Positions 35,638 through 45,208 of a stretch of 64,000 bases of DNA are shown piece by piece. The notes beneath the pieces were generated by a model, which had not been told where the DNA came from, did not search any database, and worked only from the letters and a program-made list of their open reading frames with translations. Numbering within the stretch: position 1 is the stretch's first letter; the number at the start of each line of letters is the position of its first letter. The stretch covers positions 248,001-312,000 of the forward strand of contig NZ_JAPDHW010000002.1 of assembly GCF_025971945.1 (NCBI RefSeq). Direction: 5' to 3'. The position numbers were made by a program, and so were the translations under genes. This DNA comes from Chryseobacterium kimseyorum. GTDB lineage: Bacteria > Bacteroidota > Bacteroidia > Flavobacteriales > Weeksellaceae.

Positions 35638-36996
35638 ATGATTAGTTGGAGAAAGCATTATAAAAAAGGGCTGATTGCGATAGGTTTATTGCTATCAACA
35701 AGTGCTTCAATTTACGGGCAAGACGGCGATCCTAAAAATGGTGAGAAACTTTTTAAGGCAAATTGTACAGCATGTCACGCTTTAGACAAACAAGTTGTAG
35801 GACCGGCACTGAAAGGTGTGGTAGAAAGACTTAAGTCTGAGCAGGGACTGGATACAGAATGGCTTCACAAGTGGATTAAAGACAACAAAGCACTCAGAGC
35901 TTCTGGCGACAAGTACGCCAATGAAGTTTTTGAAAAGTACAATAAGACTGAAATGCAGGTCTTTCCTAATCTTGCAGACAAGGATATTGATGATATTTTA
36001 GCGTACACAACTAATCCTCCGGCTCCGGAACCAGCTCCAGAAGCTGCAGCAGGAACTACTGCTGATGCGGCGACTGCTGCACCGGCTAACAACACTACTT
36101 CAAGCATTGTAATCATTTCGCTTTTGGCAATTGCCGGTTTATTGGTTTGGATCTTAGTCAAACTTAGACAGCTTGTGAAAATGGGTCAGTCTGAAGATTT
36201 AGCAGGTCTTAACGAAAGCAGAGTAAAATCTTTCAGCGAAATCTACGAGAAATACCACTACATCGGTAAAGGTCTTCTAGCTGTTTTGGCTATATTAGCG
36301 ACTTACGGAGTATGGAACTGGATCATGTGGATCGGTGTTTACAAAGGGTATAAGCCTGAACAGCCTATCTACTTCTCTCACAAAATTCACGCTGGCGAAA
36401 ATAAAATCGACTGTCAATTGTGTCACTCAAGTGCTAAATACGGTAAGGTTTCTGAAATTCCTTCCATGAACGTTTGTATGAACTGTCACAGAACAATTTC
36501 TGAATACAACGGTAAGTACCTTGAGCCAGGAAAAGACAAAGCATTCTATGACGGCGAAATCAAAAAGATTTACGAGCACACTGGTTGGGATTCTGAAAAA
36601 CAACAGTATACAGGTAAAACATCTCCTGTAGAATGGACAAGAATTCACAATATGCCAGACTTCGTTTACTTCAACCACTCACAACACGTTGTAGCAGGTG
36701 AACAGGCGATTATCAATTCTTTCAACAAAAAGAATCCAGACAACAAAATTGATGTTGTATGCAAAGCATGTCACGGAAAAATTGATACAATGAATGTGGT
36801 ACAGATGGCAAACGACTTCACTATGGGATGGTGTATCGAATGTCACAGAACGACTGAAATTGATATGAACAACGGTTATAATAAAGAATACTTCAAGAAT
36901 CTACACGAAAAGCTTAAGAAGCAATACCCTCAGGATGGCGGTAAGATTACTGTAGATGCGATTGGAGGTCTTGAGTGTGGTAAATGTCATTATTAA
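35638..36996 (+). CDS. actA: Alternative complex III multihaem cytochrome c subunit ActA
   Basis: ActA passes electrons from quinol oxidation to cytochrome c acceptors in alternative complex III. Six CxxCH haem motifs are present, starting at residues 43 (CTACH), 259 (CQLCH), 280 (CMNCH), 375 (CKACH), 399 (CIECH) and 447 (CGKCH). The first belongs to a separate monohaem cytochrome c domain at the N-terminus (likely Met ligand in TEMQVFPNL), joined by an Ala/Pro-rich linker to two membrane spans (about 158-178 and 205-230) and then the pentahaem part. A signal peptide comes first. It heads a tight six-gene operon. Confidence 0.95.
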   Translation: MISWRKHYKKGLIAIGLLLSTSASIYGQDGDPKNGEKLFKANCTACHALDKQVVGPALKGVVERLKSEQGLDTEWLHKWIKDNKALRASGDKYANEVFEKYNKTEMQVFPNLADKDIDDILAYTTNPPAPEPAPEAAAGTTADAATAAPANNTTSSIVIISLLAIAGLLVWILVKLRQLVKMGQSEDLAGLNESRVKSFSEIYEKYHYIGKGLLAVLAILATYGVWNWIMWIGVYKGYKPEQPIYFSHKIHAGENKIDCQLCHSSAKYGKVSEIPSMNVCMNCHRTISEYNGKYLEPGKDKAFYDGEIKKIYEHTGWDSEKQQYTGKTSPVEWTRIHNMPDFVYFNHSQHVVAGEQAIINSFNKKNPDNKIDVVCKACHGKIDTMNVVQMANDFTMGWCIECHRTTEIDMNNGYNKEYFKNLHEKLKKQYPQDGGKITVDAIGGLECGKCHY

Positions 36997-37019
36997 TAAC
37001 TAAAAAATCAGAAGTATAA

Positions 37020-40000
37020 ATGGCTTCAAACAAAATACAATTTAGAAGTATTCACGAACTTAAAGACCCTTCCCTAAACGGTAAGCTGGCTCTTAAAGAG
37101 TTCCAAGAAGAAATTCCGGTAGAAGATTTCTTAGGTGATGCTGAGAAAAGTGATGCTAGTACAACAAGAAGAGATTTCTTGAAGTTATTAGGTTTCTCTA
37201 CTGCAGCAGTTACTTTAGCAGCTTGTGAGGCACCGGTAATCAAAACAATTCCTTATGTGGTAAAGCCGCATGATATTATTCCGGGAGTTCCTAACTATTA
37301 CGCTTCAACATATTTTGACGGTTTCGATTTCGCAAGCGTTTTAGTTAAAACCAGAGAAGGAAGACCAATCAAAATTGATCCGAACCCGGCAGCAGGTGAT
37401 TTAGGTAAAACTAACGCAAGAGCTCAGGCAAGTGTACTTTCTCTTTATGATAACGATAAAGTAAAGCAGCCTAAGTTTGAAGGTAAAGACGAAACTTTTG
37501 ATAAAGTAGATGATTACGTAATCAAAGGTTTAGAAGAAGCTAAAGCTTCAGGTAAAAGAATTGTCTTATTATCTCACTCTTTTGCTTCGCCTACATTCAA
37601 AAAATTATTTGCTGAATTTAAAGCTAAATATCCTACCGCTGAACTGGTAACTTACGATGCAATTCCTTACGCCGCTTCTTTGGATGCTGCACAGGAAGTA
37701 TTCGGACAGAGAGCTTTACCTGTTTATGACCTTAAAGGTTCTGAATTGGTGGTTGCTTTCCAGGCAGATTTCTTAGGAGAATACAATGCAGCAAGTTTAG
37801 AAACTTCTTATGCTGCAGCAAGAAAGCCGGGAGCAAACATGTTGAGACACATCCAAGTGGAATCAAACATGTCTTTAACTGGTGCTAATGCAGATTCTAG
37901 ATACAGATTAAAGCCAAGTGCTGTAAACAAAACTTTGGTTGAAGTTTATAACGCAATCGTTGCAGGTGGCTCTTCAGATAAATTAGCTAACGAGCTTGCT
38001 AAAGAATTGTCAGCAAAAGGCAGCAAAGCTGTTGTTTTCGCTGACGGTTCTAAAGGTGCTCAGGTTTTAGCTCACTTAATCAACCAAAAATTAGGTTCAG
38101 TAGCTTTCACTGGTAAAGCAAACTTCCTTAAAGAGTTTGATAAAGTAAGATTCCAGGAATTTCTAGGTTGGGTGAATGGTGGACAGGTTGGTGTTTTAAT
38201 TACAAACAATGTTGACCCAATTTATTCTCACCACAAAGGACAGGATTTCAAAAAATCTTTGACTAAAGTTCCTTACGTTATTGCTGTTGCAGACAAGAAA
38301 AACGAAATGTATAAGGCAGCGAAAGCTGTAATTCCGGTAGCTAACTGGCTAGAATCTTGGGGTGATATTGAGCCTCAGTCTGGAGTTTATTCATTGATGC
38401 AGCCAACGATCCAGAAAATTTACAAATCAAGACAGATCGAAGAATCTCTATTGGTTTGGAAAAACGGAAAGAACAATGCAGCAAACAACTATTACGATTA
38501 TTTAAAAGCAAATTCAGCTTCTGTCTTAGGTGGAACTTCATTCAACAAAGCTTTATATAACGGTATCGTAGCTTCTGCTAACGCAACTACTTTATCTTAT
38601 GCTGGCGGAAACGCTGCACAGGCTGTTGCCGAATTAGGAAACTTTAAAGCTTCAGACCTAGAATTGGTTTTATATACTAAGACTTCAATCGGTGACGGAA
38701 CTCAGGCAAACAACCCTTGGTTGCAGGAATTACCAGATCCATTGACAAGAATGTCTTGGGATAACTACTTGACAATTTCTCCGAAAGATGCTCAGAGATT
38801 AGAAATAGAAAACGACCTGAATGCAAGAATGCAGTTAGACGGATCTATTGTAAATCTTACCGTAAACGGAGTAACAATAAAAGACGTTCCTGTATTTATT
38901 CAACCGGGACAGGCAGACGGATCAGTAGGTCTTGCGCTTGGTTATGGTAAAAAAGATTCAGGAGCAACTGCAGATACCGGGGTAAATGCTTATCCTTTAT
39001 TTGATGGTTCTAACCTTGTAATTTCTAATGTTAAATTAGAAAAAACAGGAGAAAGCCACGAGTTTGCAGGTATCCAGCTTCAAAACACTCTAATGGGTCG
39101 TTATGATATTGCTAAAGAAGTTCCGTTAAAAGAATTCTTAAATGTTGCTTTTGATGACGAACACCACGGATGGAACAAGCCATTGGAATATCACACCATC
39201 AGCGGTGCATTGCCAGCAGGTAAAATTGACCTTTGGGATGCATTTGATGATACAGACGGTCCTCACTTCAACTTATCTGTTGACTTGAACTCTTGTACTG
39301 GTTGTGGAGCATGTATTATTGCTTGTCAGGCAGAAAACAACGTTCCTGTTGTTGGTAAAGAAGAGATCAGAATGTCCAGAGATATGTACTGGTTGAGAAT
39401 TGACCGTTACTATTCTGCAAAAGAAAAAATCGAGACTAAAGAAGGTGTAGAAAGAGGCTTAAATGTTCCTCAGTTATATGACATTTTAATTGAACCGAAT
39501 GAAAGTCCAGATGTGATCTTCCAGCCGGTAATGTGTCAGCACTGTAACCACGCTCCTTGTGAAACAGTATGTCCTGTAGCGGCTACTTCACACGGTAAGC
39601 AAGGTCAAAACCACATGGCTTACAACAGATGTATCGGTACTAGATATTGTGCAAACAACTGTCCGTACAAAGTAAGACGTTTTAACTGGTTTACTTATAA
39701 CCTGAATGACCGTTTTGATTTCAATCAGAATAACGATTTAGGAAGAATGGTATTGAACCCAGATGTTGTTGTAAGAACAAGAGGGGTAATGGAAAAATGT
39801 TCATTGTGTATCCAGGAAACTCAGGCTACTATCTTGAATGCTAAGAGAGAAAACAGAAAAGTAACAGACAACGAATTTAAAAATTCTTGTGCTTGTGCTG
39901 CTGCTTGTTCTACCGGAGCAATGACATTTGGAGACATGAATGACAAAGAATCTGAAGTGAGAGAATTATATTCTAGCAACAGAAGATATCATTTACTTGA

Positions 40001-40064
40001 AGAGATCGGAACAAAACCAAACGTGTTCTATCATACTAAAGTAAGAAACAGAGTAGAAAATTAA
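37020..40064 (+). CDS. actB: Alternative complex III iron-sulfur subunit ActB (molybdopterin-oxidoreductase-like, fused)
   Basis: A 1014-residue fusion of a molybdopterin-oxidoreductase-like part (about 70-720), which in this complex has lost its cofactor, and a ferredoxin-like part with four cysteine clusters: CTGCGACIIAC, CQHCNHAPCETVCP, CIGTRYCANNCP, and CSLCIQ with CACAAAC. These bind 4Fe-4S/3Fe-4S clusters. The twin-arginine motif TTRRDFLKL (Arg50-Arg51) followed by LAAC (Cys69) marks it as a Tat-exported lipoprotein on the periplasmic side. It lies 23 bases after actA. Confidence 0.95.
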   Translation: MASNKIQFRSIHELKDPSLNGKLALKEFQEEIPVEDFLGDAEKSDASTTRRDFLKLLGFSTAAVTLAACEAPVIKTIPYVVKPHDIIPGVPNYYASTYFDGFDFASVLVKTREGRPIKIDPNPAAGDLGKTNARAQASVLSLYDNDKVKQPKFEGKDETFDKVDDYVIKGLEEAKASGKRIVLLSHSFASPTFKKLFAEFKAKYPTAELVTYDAIPYAASLDAAQEVFGQRALPVYDLKGSELVVAFQADFLGEYNAASLETSYAAARKPGANMLRHIQVESNMSLTGANADSRYRLKPSAVNKTLVEVYNAIVAGGSSDKLANELAKELSAKGSKAVVFADGSKGAQVLAHLINQKLGSVAFTGKANFLKEFDKVRFQEFLGWVNGGQVGVLITNNVDPIYSHHKGQDFKKSLTKVPYVIAVADKKNEMYKAAKAVIPVANWLESWGDIEPQSGVYSLMQPTIQKIYKSRQIEESLLVWKNGKNNAANNYYDYLKANSASVLGGTSFNKALYNGIVASANATTLSYAGGNAAQAVAELGNFKASDLELVLYTKTSIGDGTQANNPWLQELPDPLTRMSWDNYLTISPKDAQRLEIENDLNARMQLDGSIVNLTVNGVTIKDVPVFIQPGQADGSVGLALGYGKKDSGATADTGVNAYPLFDGSNLVISNVKLEKTGESHEFAGIQLQNTLMGRYDIAKEVPLKEFLNVAFDDEHHGWNKPLEYHTISGALPAGKIDLWDAFDDTDGPHFNLSVDLNSCTGCGACIIACQAENNVPVVGKEEIRMSRDMYWLRIDRYYSAKEKIETKEGVERGLNVPQLYDILIEPNESPDVIFQPVMCQHCNHAPCETVCPVAATSHGKQGQNHMAYNRCIGTRYCANNCPYKVRRFNWFTYNLNDRFDFNQNNDLGRMVLNPDVVVRTRGVMEKCSLCIQETQATILNAKRENRKVTDNEFKNSCACAAACSTGAMTFGDMNDKESEVRELYSSNRRYHLLEEIGTKPNVFYHTKVRNRVEN

Positions 40065-40089
40065 AGTTTAAATAATAAATAGGTAAAAA

Positions 40090-41487
40090 ATGTCAGGACA
40101 TTACGAAGCTCCGATAAGGGAACCTCTGATTATTGGTCACAAAACTTATCACGATATCACAGAAGATATTGCACGACCTATCGAAGAAAGAGCAGGAAAA
40201 TTATGGTGGGTATCACTATATGCAGCCTTAGTTCTATTCATCTACGGATTCGGCTGTATCGCCTACACTATCGGGACAGGTATTGGAGCATGGGGGCTTA
40301 ACAGAACTATTAACTGGGGTTGGGATATTACCAACTTCGTATGGTGGGTAGGTATCGGTCACGCCGGAACTCTTATCTCCGCAGTATTATTATTATTTAG
40401 ACAGCGTTGGAGAATGTCTGTAAACCGTTCTGCGGAAGCGATGACGATCTTCGCAGTTGTACAGGCAGCAATCTTCCCGGTTATCCACATGGGTAGAGTT
40501 TGGGTAGGATATTGGGTATTCCCTCTTCCTAACCAGTTTGGTTCTCTTTGGGGGAACTTTAACTCTCCTCTACTTTGGGACGTATTTGCAATCTCTACGT
40601 ATTTCTCAGTATCTACAGTATTCTGGTTTATGGGATTGATTCCTGACTTTGCAATGATCAGAGACAGAGCAAAAACTCCTTGGACAAGAAAAATTTATAC
40701 ATTCCTGGCTTTCGGTTGGGGTGGTAAAGCAAAACACTGGCAGAGATTCGAAGAACTATCTTTGGTTCTTGCAGGTTTGGCTACTCCACTAGTATTCTCG
40801 GTACACACCACGGTATCTTTTGACTTTGCTACGTCAGTAATTAAAGGATGGCACTCTACGATCTATCCTCCTTACTTCGTTGCAGGAGCAATCTTCTCAG
40901 GATTTGCAATGGTACAGACTCTATTGTTGATCGCTAGAAAAGTTTGTCACTTAGAAGACTATATCACAATGTATCATATCGAAATTATGAACATCGTAAT
41001 CATCTTAACAGGTGGAATGGTAACAGTAGCTTACGCAACTGAATATTTCATCGGATGGTACTCTGGCTCTAGATATGAAGACTTTACTTATCTTTCTCCA
41101 GGTGCGGCAACAGGGCCTTACTGGTGGGCTTTCTGGTCACTAATTATCTGTAACCTTGTTATCCCTGCATTATTCTGGTTCAAGAGAATAAGAACAAACA
41201 TCATTGCTACATTTATTATCGCATTGATCATCAACATCGGTATGTGGTTCGAGCGTTTTGATATCATCGTTATCAACCTTTCAAGAGATTACTTGCCAGG
41301 ATCTTGGACGATGTTTAAACCAACTATTATCGACGTAGGTGTATACTTAGGAACTATCGGATTCTTCTCTGTATTATTCTTATTATATGCAAGAACATTC
41401 CCTGTAATTGCACAGGCCGAATTAAAATCGATTTTGAAAATCTCAGGTGAAACTTATAAAGCAAAAGAAGGAGATGAGCACCACTAA
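40090..41487 (+). CDS. actC: Alternative complex III quinone-binding membrane subunit ActC (NrfD-like)
   Basis: A 465-residue NrfD-like protein with eight to ten membrane spans, the main membrane-embedded quinol-binding subunit. Typical blocks are WWVSLYAALVLFIYGFG, WWVGIGHAGTLISAVLLLFR and FSVHTTVSFDFATSVIKGWH. It lies 25 bases after actB and overlaps actD. Confidence 0.96.
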   Translation: MSGHYEAPIREPLIIGHKTYHDITEDIARPIEERAGKLWWVSLYAALVLFIYGFGCIAYTIGTGIGAWGLNRTINWGWDITNFVWWVGIGHAGTLISAVLLLFRQRWRMSVNRSAEAMTIFAVVQAAIFPVIHMGRVWVGYWVFPLPNQFGSLWGNFNSPLLWDVFAISTYFSVSTVFWFMGLIPDFAMIRDRAKTPWTRKIYTFLAFGWGGKAKHWQRFEELSLVLAGLATPLVFSVHTTVSFDFATSVIKGWHSTIYPPYFVAGAIFSGFAMVQTLLLIARKVCHLEDYITMYHIEIMNIVIILTGGMVTVAYATEYFIGWYSGSRYEDFTYLSPGAATGPYWWAFWSLIICNLVIPALFWFKRIRTNIIATFIIALIINIGMWFERFDIIVINLSRDYLPGSWTMFKPTIIDVGVYLGTIGFFSVLFLLYARTFPVIAQAELKSILKISGETYKAKEGDEHH

Positions 41488-41995
41488 AATTGTATACGGA
41501 CTTTATGCTGATGACGACGATCTAATGAACGGAGTTAAAGCATTCAACGATAAAGGAATCGCAATAAATGAAGTTTATACTCCATTCCCGGTTCACGGGC
41601 TAGATAAAGCTTTAGGTTTAAAGAAAACAAGAATTTCTGATGCTGCATTTATCTACGCTTTATATGGTGTAAGTATTGGCGCAACAGTTACCTGGTACGT
41701 AATGAATCATGACTGGCCTCAGAATATCGGTGGTAAACCGGCTTTTGACTGGGCACACAACATGCCGGCATTCGTAGTTCCAATGTTTGAATTAATGGTA
41801 TTCTGTGCAGCACACATGATGTCTTTAACTTTCCTGGTTAGAAACAAAATGTATCCTGGTGCTCCGGCTCAGAACCCAGACCCAAGAACTACAGATGATA
41901 AATTCATGATGGAATTTATTACTGAAGATGTAGAATCTATTAAGCAGCTGCTTGTTGATACGGGAGTTGAAGAAATAACTGTTAAAGATGCTTAA
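41474..41995 (+). CDS. actD: Alternative complex III membrane subunit ActD (DUF3341)
   Basis: ActD has a soluble N-terminal alpha/beta domain (IVYGLYADDDDLMNGVKAFND) and two membrane spans, the DUF3341 family. It ends in a short cytosolic tail. The start is ATG 41474, 14 bases inside actC, preceded by AGAAGGAG, one of the few good Shine-Dalgarno sequences in the window; an earlier in-frame ATG at 41447 would add only actC-overlapping residues. Its stop shares bases with the actE start region. Confidence 0.94.
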   Translation: MSTTKIVYGLYADDDDLMNGVKAFNDKGIAINEVYTPFPVHGLDKALGLKKTRISDAAFIYALYGVSIGATVTWYVMNHDWPQNIGGKPAFDWAHNMPAFVVPMFELMVFCAAHMMSLTFLVRNKMYPGAPAQNPDPRTTDDKFMMEFITEDVESIKQLLVDTGVEEITVKDA

Positions 41996-41996
41996 A

Positions 41997-42680
41997 ATGA
42001 AAAAGAATGTACTAAAAATTACAGCAGTTTTAGGTTTAGCGTCAGTTTTACTTAATTCTTGTGGACCGAAAGAAAATGCACCATTGGTATATTTCCCAGA
42101 CATGTACTTTCCGGTAGCTTACGATCCTTTGATGAAAGCTCAGGATGCGTATTCAGATCATGAAAATGAAATTCCGGCGTTTGCTAATAACAGCTTTGCG
42201 ACAGGTCTTGCTCCAGTAGAAGGATCAGTAGCTCAAAATAAAGATGGTGTTTTTGCAGAAGGTAAACTTCCAAAAAACCCGGATGAATATAACGCAGGTT
42301 ATGATGCTTCAAAATCATTAACTTCTTCTCCATTAAATCCGGCTAACGCTACGAAAGATATCGAAAGAGGTAAAATGTTATTTGACCGTACTTGTTCAGC
42401 TTGCCACGGAACTGGTGGTGACGGACAGGGACCAATCGTTCAAAGCGGAGCATATTCTGGTGTACCAAATTATGCAGATAGAGAAATCACTGTAGGTTCT
42501 GTTCATTATGTATTAACTAACGGTAGAAATGCAATGGGTTCTTATGCAGGACAACTGAACGCTGGAGACAGATGGAGAGTTGCAATGTACGTGATCAATG
42601 CTTTCAAAAAAGGCGCACCGGCAGCAGCTTCAACTACAGCCACAGCAGCAAAAACAGATTCTACCGCAACTAAAAAATAA
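41997..42680 (+). CDS. actE: Alternative complex III monohaem lipoprotein ActE
   Basis: A lipoprotein signal ends in LLNSC (Cys22), and a single haem motif, CSACH, begins at Cys133 in a cytochrome c domain with a likely Met ligand in GRNAMGSYAG. ActE accepts electrons and docks on the periplasmic side. The tail is rich in alanine and threonine. ATG 41997 is used; an in-frame ATG at 41988 would begin inside the actD stop region. Confidence 0.94.
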   Translation: MKKNVLKITAVLGLASVLLNSCGPKENAPLVYFPDMYFPVAYDPLMKAQDAYSDHENEIPAFANNSFATGLAPVEGSVAQNKDGVFAEGKLPKNPDEYNAGYDASKSLTSSPLNPANATKDIERGKMLFDRTCSACHGTGGDGQGPIVQSGAYSGVPNYADREITVGSVHYVLTNGRNAMGSYAGQLNAGDRWRVAMYVINAFKKGAPAAASTTATAAKTDSTATKK

Positions 42681-42688
42681 GAAAAGAA

Positions 42689-44020
42689 ATGTATAGTTTT
42701 TCACCAAAATTAAAATCAACTTCTATCATACTTCTTGTTGTAGGTTTAGTTCTATTTGGTATTGGTTTCTTCCTTAATCACGGGATCAGTACAGAAAGAA
42801 TCGAGCACATGATGGAAGCAGTACACTCTGCCGGTCACGATGCTCCTACTCACTCTAGCGAGATGATAGGTCCTCAGGATCACGATTCACATCTTGAACA
42901 TGCGACATTGCAGATTCATAATTCGCCTTTAGCATCAATTCATTTTGTAGCAGTATTCTTTTTCGGAGTTAGTTGTGCGGTATTGTTTTTCTACTGTATT
43001 CAGCACGCAGCTCACGCAGGATGGCCAATTATTATTACAAGAGTAATGGAAGCTATTGCTTCTTACATCCCTTACGGTGGTGCTATCTTGGTTATCATTA
43101 TGTTGTTAAACATTTTACACCAAGGTCACTTATTCCACTGGATGGATCCGGATTTAACAGATCCAAACTCTGCACACTTTGATGTGATCTTATTTGAAAA
43201 GAAAAGATTCTTAAATATTCCTTTCTATGCAATCAGAACTTTGATCTACGTTATCGGAGCTTCATTCTTCGCATGGAAACTGAAAGCACAGTCTAAAAAA
43301 GTAGATGATACAAAATCTTTGGTTGAGTATCAGTTCCTTTACAGATGGGCAGTAGGATATATCGCATTCTTCGGGTTTGCTTCTGCAGCTTGGGCTTGGG
43401 ACTGGTTGATGTCTATTGACCCTCACTGGTATTCTACTATGTACATCTGGTATTCTATGGTGAGCTGTCTTTCTAGTGGTATCGCAGTAATTATTTTACT
43501 AAGTGTTTACCTTAAGAAAAACGGATTCTTGCCACAGTTCAATGACAACCACTTGCACGATTTAGGAGTTTTCCTTTTTGCTACAAGTATGCTTTGGACG
43601 TACACATGGTTTGCTCAGTTTATGTTATACTGGTATGCGAACGTACCGGAAGAGGTAAATTACTTCTTCGGAAGATTCCAACACTACGGAGTTACGTTCT
43701 TGCCAATGTTGATCATCAACTTCTTATTACCATTATTGGTATTGGTAAGTTCAAGCATCAAGAGAAACTACAAAGTGGTTACGATCATGGCAGTAGTTGT
43801 AATCTTAGGTCACCTTTTAGATTACTTCAATATGGTAATGCCGGGAACAGTTGGTCCTTACTGGAACACTCCTGAAGTATTATTGTTGGTATTGGGTTCA
43901 GTATTATTTGTTGCAGGTTTATTTATCTTTACAGTAATGTCTGCATTATCTAAACTGAAATTAATTCCTACAGGAAACCCTTTCCTTCACGAATCTGAAA
44001 TTTATGAGTATCCTTTCTAA
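42689..44020 (+). CDS. actF: Alternative complex III membrane subunit ActF (NrfD-like)
   Basis: A second polytopic NrfD-like subunit, 443 residues with about ten spans. After the first span comes a histidine-rich periplasmic loop (HSAGHDAPTHSSE, residues 45-75). FQHYGVTFLPMLIINFLLP and WDWLMSIDPHWYSTMYIWY are typical. It ends the operon and is followed directly by a strong terminator, so the cytochrome oxidase genes that often follow act genes are not co-transcribed here. Confidence 0.94.
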   Translation: MYSFSPKLKSTSIILLVVGLVLFGIGFFLNHGISTERIEHMMEAVHSAGHDAPTHSSEMIGPQDHDSHLEHATLQIHNSPLASIHFVAVFFFGVSCAVLFFYCIQHAAHAGWPIIITRVMEAIASYIPYGGAILVIIMLLNILHQGHLFHWMDPDLTDPNSAHFDVILFEKKRFLNIPFYAIRTLIYVIGASFFAWKLKAQSKKVDDTKSLVEYQFLYRWAVGYIAFFGFASAAWAWDWLMSIDPHWYSTMYIWYSMVSCLSSGIAVIILLSVYLKKNGFLPQFNDNHLHDLGVFLFATSMLWTYTWFAQFMLYWYANVPEEVNYFFGRFQHYGVTFLPMLIINFLLPLLVLVSSSIKRNYKVVTIMAVVVILGHLLDYFNMVMPGTVGPYWNTPEVLLLVLGSVLFVAGLFIFTVMSALSKLKLIPTGNPFLHESEIYEYPF

Positions 44021-44044
44021 GGACTTGTAACAAAATAAAACTTT

Positions 44045-44078
44045 AAAAGACTGATTGAAATATATCAGTCTTTTTTTT
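44045..44078 (+). terminator. Terminator of the act operon
   Basis: Perfect 11-bp stem AAAAGACTGAT/ATCAGTCTTTT with an 8-base loop, then T8. Confidence 0.92.
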
Positions 44079-44141
44079 GTGCTTTAAGGCAACCTTTTCT
44101 AAAATAAACCGTCTTATAATAAATAAAACTAATAATAAACC

Positions 44142-45158
44142 ATGAAAAAAACTCAACTCCTTTCATTACTGTTTGTATTGCTGTTCACCTTTATAAGTGC
44201 ACAGACCACCACTTTTCTTTCAGAAAAAACAAACCAGCCCCTTCCTAAAGTTTCCGTATTTGGAAAAGACGGAACTATCATTGCCTATTCAGACATTGAC
44301 GGAAAAATTGAGAGAAACACCTTAAATCTTTCCCAGGAAAAATTTCAGTTAGTGTATGAAAATTTATCACTCGGAACATTTTCTTATGCTGAACTGAATA
44401 AAGATGTGGTAAAACTAAATGACAGAGTAAAAGATATTGAAGCTGTGGTTATCAAAAATAACAAGCCGGCAAAATATGTTTTGGTAAAAGGAAACTTCAA
44501 TGCTTACGTAACGGTGAATGGTAAACTGAACTGTTATGTTGATGGAGTTGCCACTTACGTTTTCGACAACAAAACCAAGAAAGTAAAAAGTACCAACGTG
44601 GAGCAGTACCGTATTTATTATCTGGAAACTGCAAAAAACGATCTCAAACAAATGGGTTCGTGGGATTACAGTTCTTCACTTGAATTTCCGAAGCTGAGAG
44701 ATGTGGGAAATATTGGAGAATTCAAATCAAAAAAATTGAAAATAAAAGAGTTGAAGGGAAATGCGAAAGATGAAGTTGAAATTACGGGTCAAGCACTTCA
44801 GCAGAAGGAAGTTGCATTTTTTGGTTACCGCTTATATGATATAAAAAGCATTTTAAATATATCTTACGAGAAAGATTCAAAAAAAACATTGAGAGATTTT
44901 ATTGAATCAAATGAAATCTATTTTATGAAACTAAAGCATAAAACTGAGCCACAATACAATCAGGTGATAAGTTATCGAAACTTTTATCCTACAGAATTAG
45001 ATTTCAGTGATAAAAACGATGTTGAAAAAGTGAAGTTTGACAAAGACATCAGTCAATACAAAACAAACTATTGGCAAGATGCATCATTCCCAAATATGCA
45101 GACTATTTTCAGTTCATTTTTTAAAGAAGATTTAAAGGAAAAAGAAAACAAAAAATAA
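44142..45158 (+). CDS. Secreted protein of unknown function with a carboxypeptidase-regulatory-like N-terminus
   Basis: A signal peptide (MKKTQLLSLLFVLLFTFISA) is followed by a short beta-sandwich stretch (TNQPLPKVSVFGKDGTIIAY, residues 27-46, then SDIDGK) like the CarboxypepD_reg-like domain seen in many Bacteroidetes surface proteins. After about residue 90 the sequence is lysine-rich and matches nothing I know. It has no T9SS C-terminal domain that I can see. It stands alone after the act operon, without a clear promoter box. Function unknown. Confidence 0.8.
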   Translation: MKKTQLLSLLFVLLFTFISAQTTTFLSEKTNQPLPKVSVFGKDGTIIAYSDIDGKIERNTLNLSQEKFQLVYENLSLGTFSYAELNKDVVKLNDRVKDIEAVVIKNNKPAKYVLVKGNFNAYVTVNGKLNCYVDGVATYVFDNKTKKVKSTNVEQYRIYYLETAKNDLKQMGSWDYSSSLEFPKLRDVGNIGEFKSKKLKIKELKGNAKDEVEITGQALQQKEVAFFGYRLYDIKSILNISYEKDSKKTLRDFIESNEIYFMKLKHKTEPQYNQVISYRNFYPTELDFSDKNDVEKVKFDKDISQYKTNYWQDASFPNMQTIFSSFFKEDLKEKENKK

Positions 45159-45184
45159 AAAATCTGTATTCATAAAGGTTTTAC

Positions 45185-45192
45185 TAAATTTG
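45185..45192 (+). promoter_or_regulatory. -7 promoter box of the lipoprotein-apt unit
   Basis: TAAATTTG, 16 bases before the ATG at 45209. Confidence 0.6.
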
Positions 45193-45208
45193 CATCAAAC
45201 CATATAAA

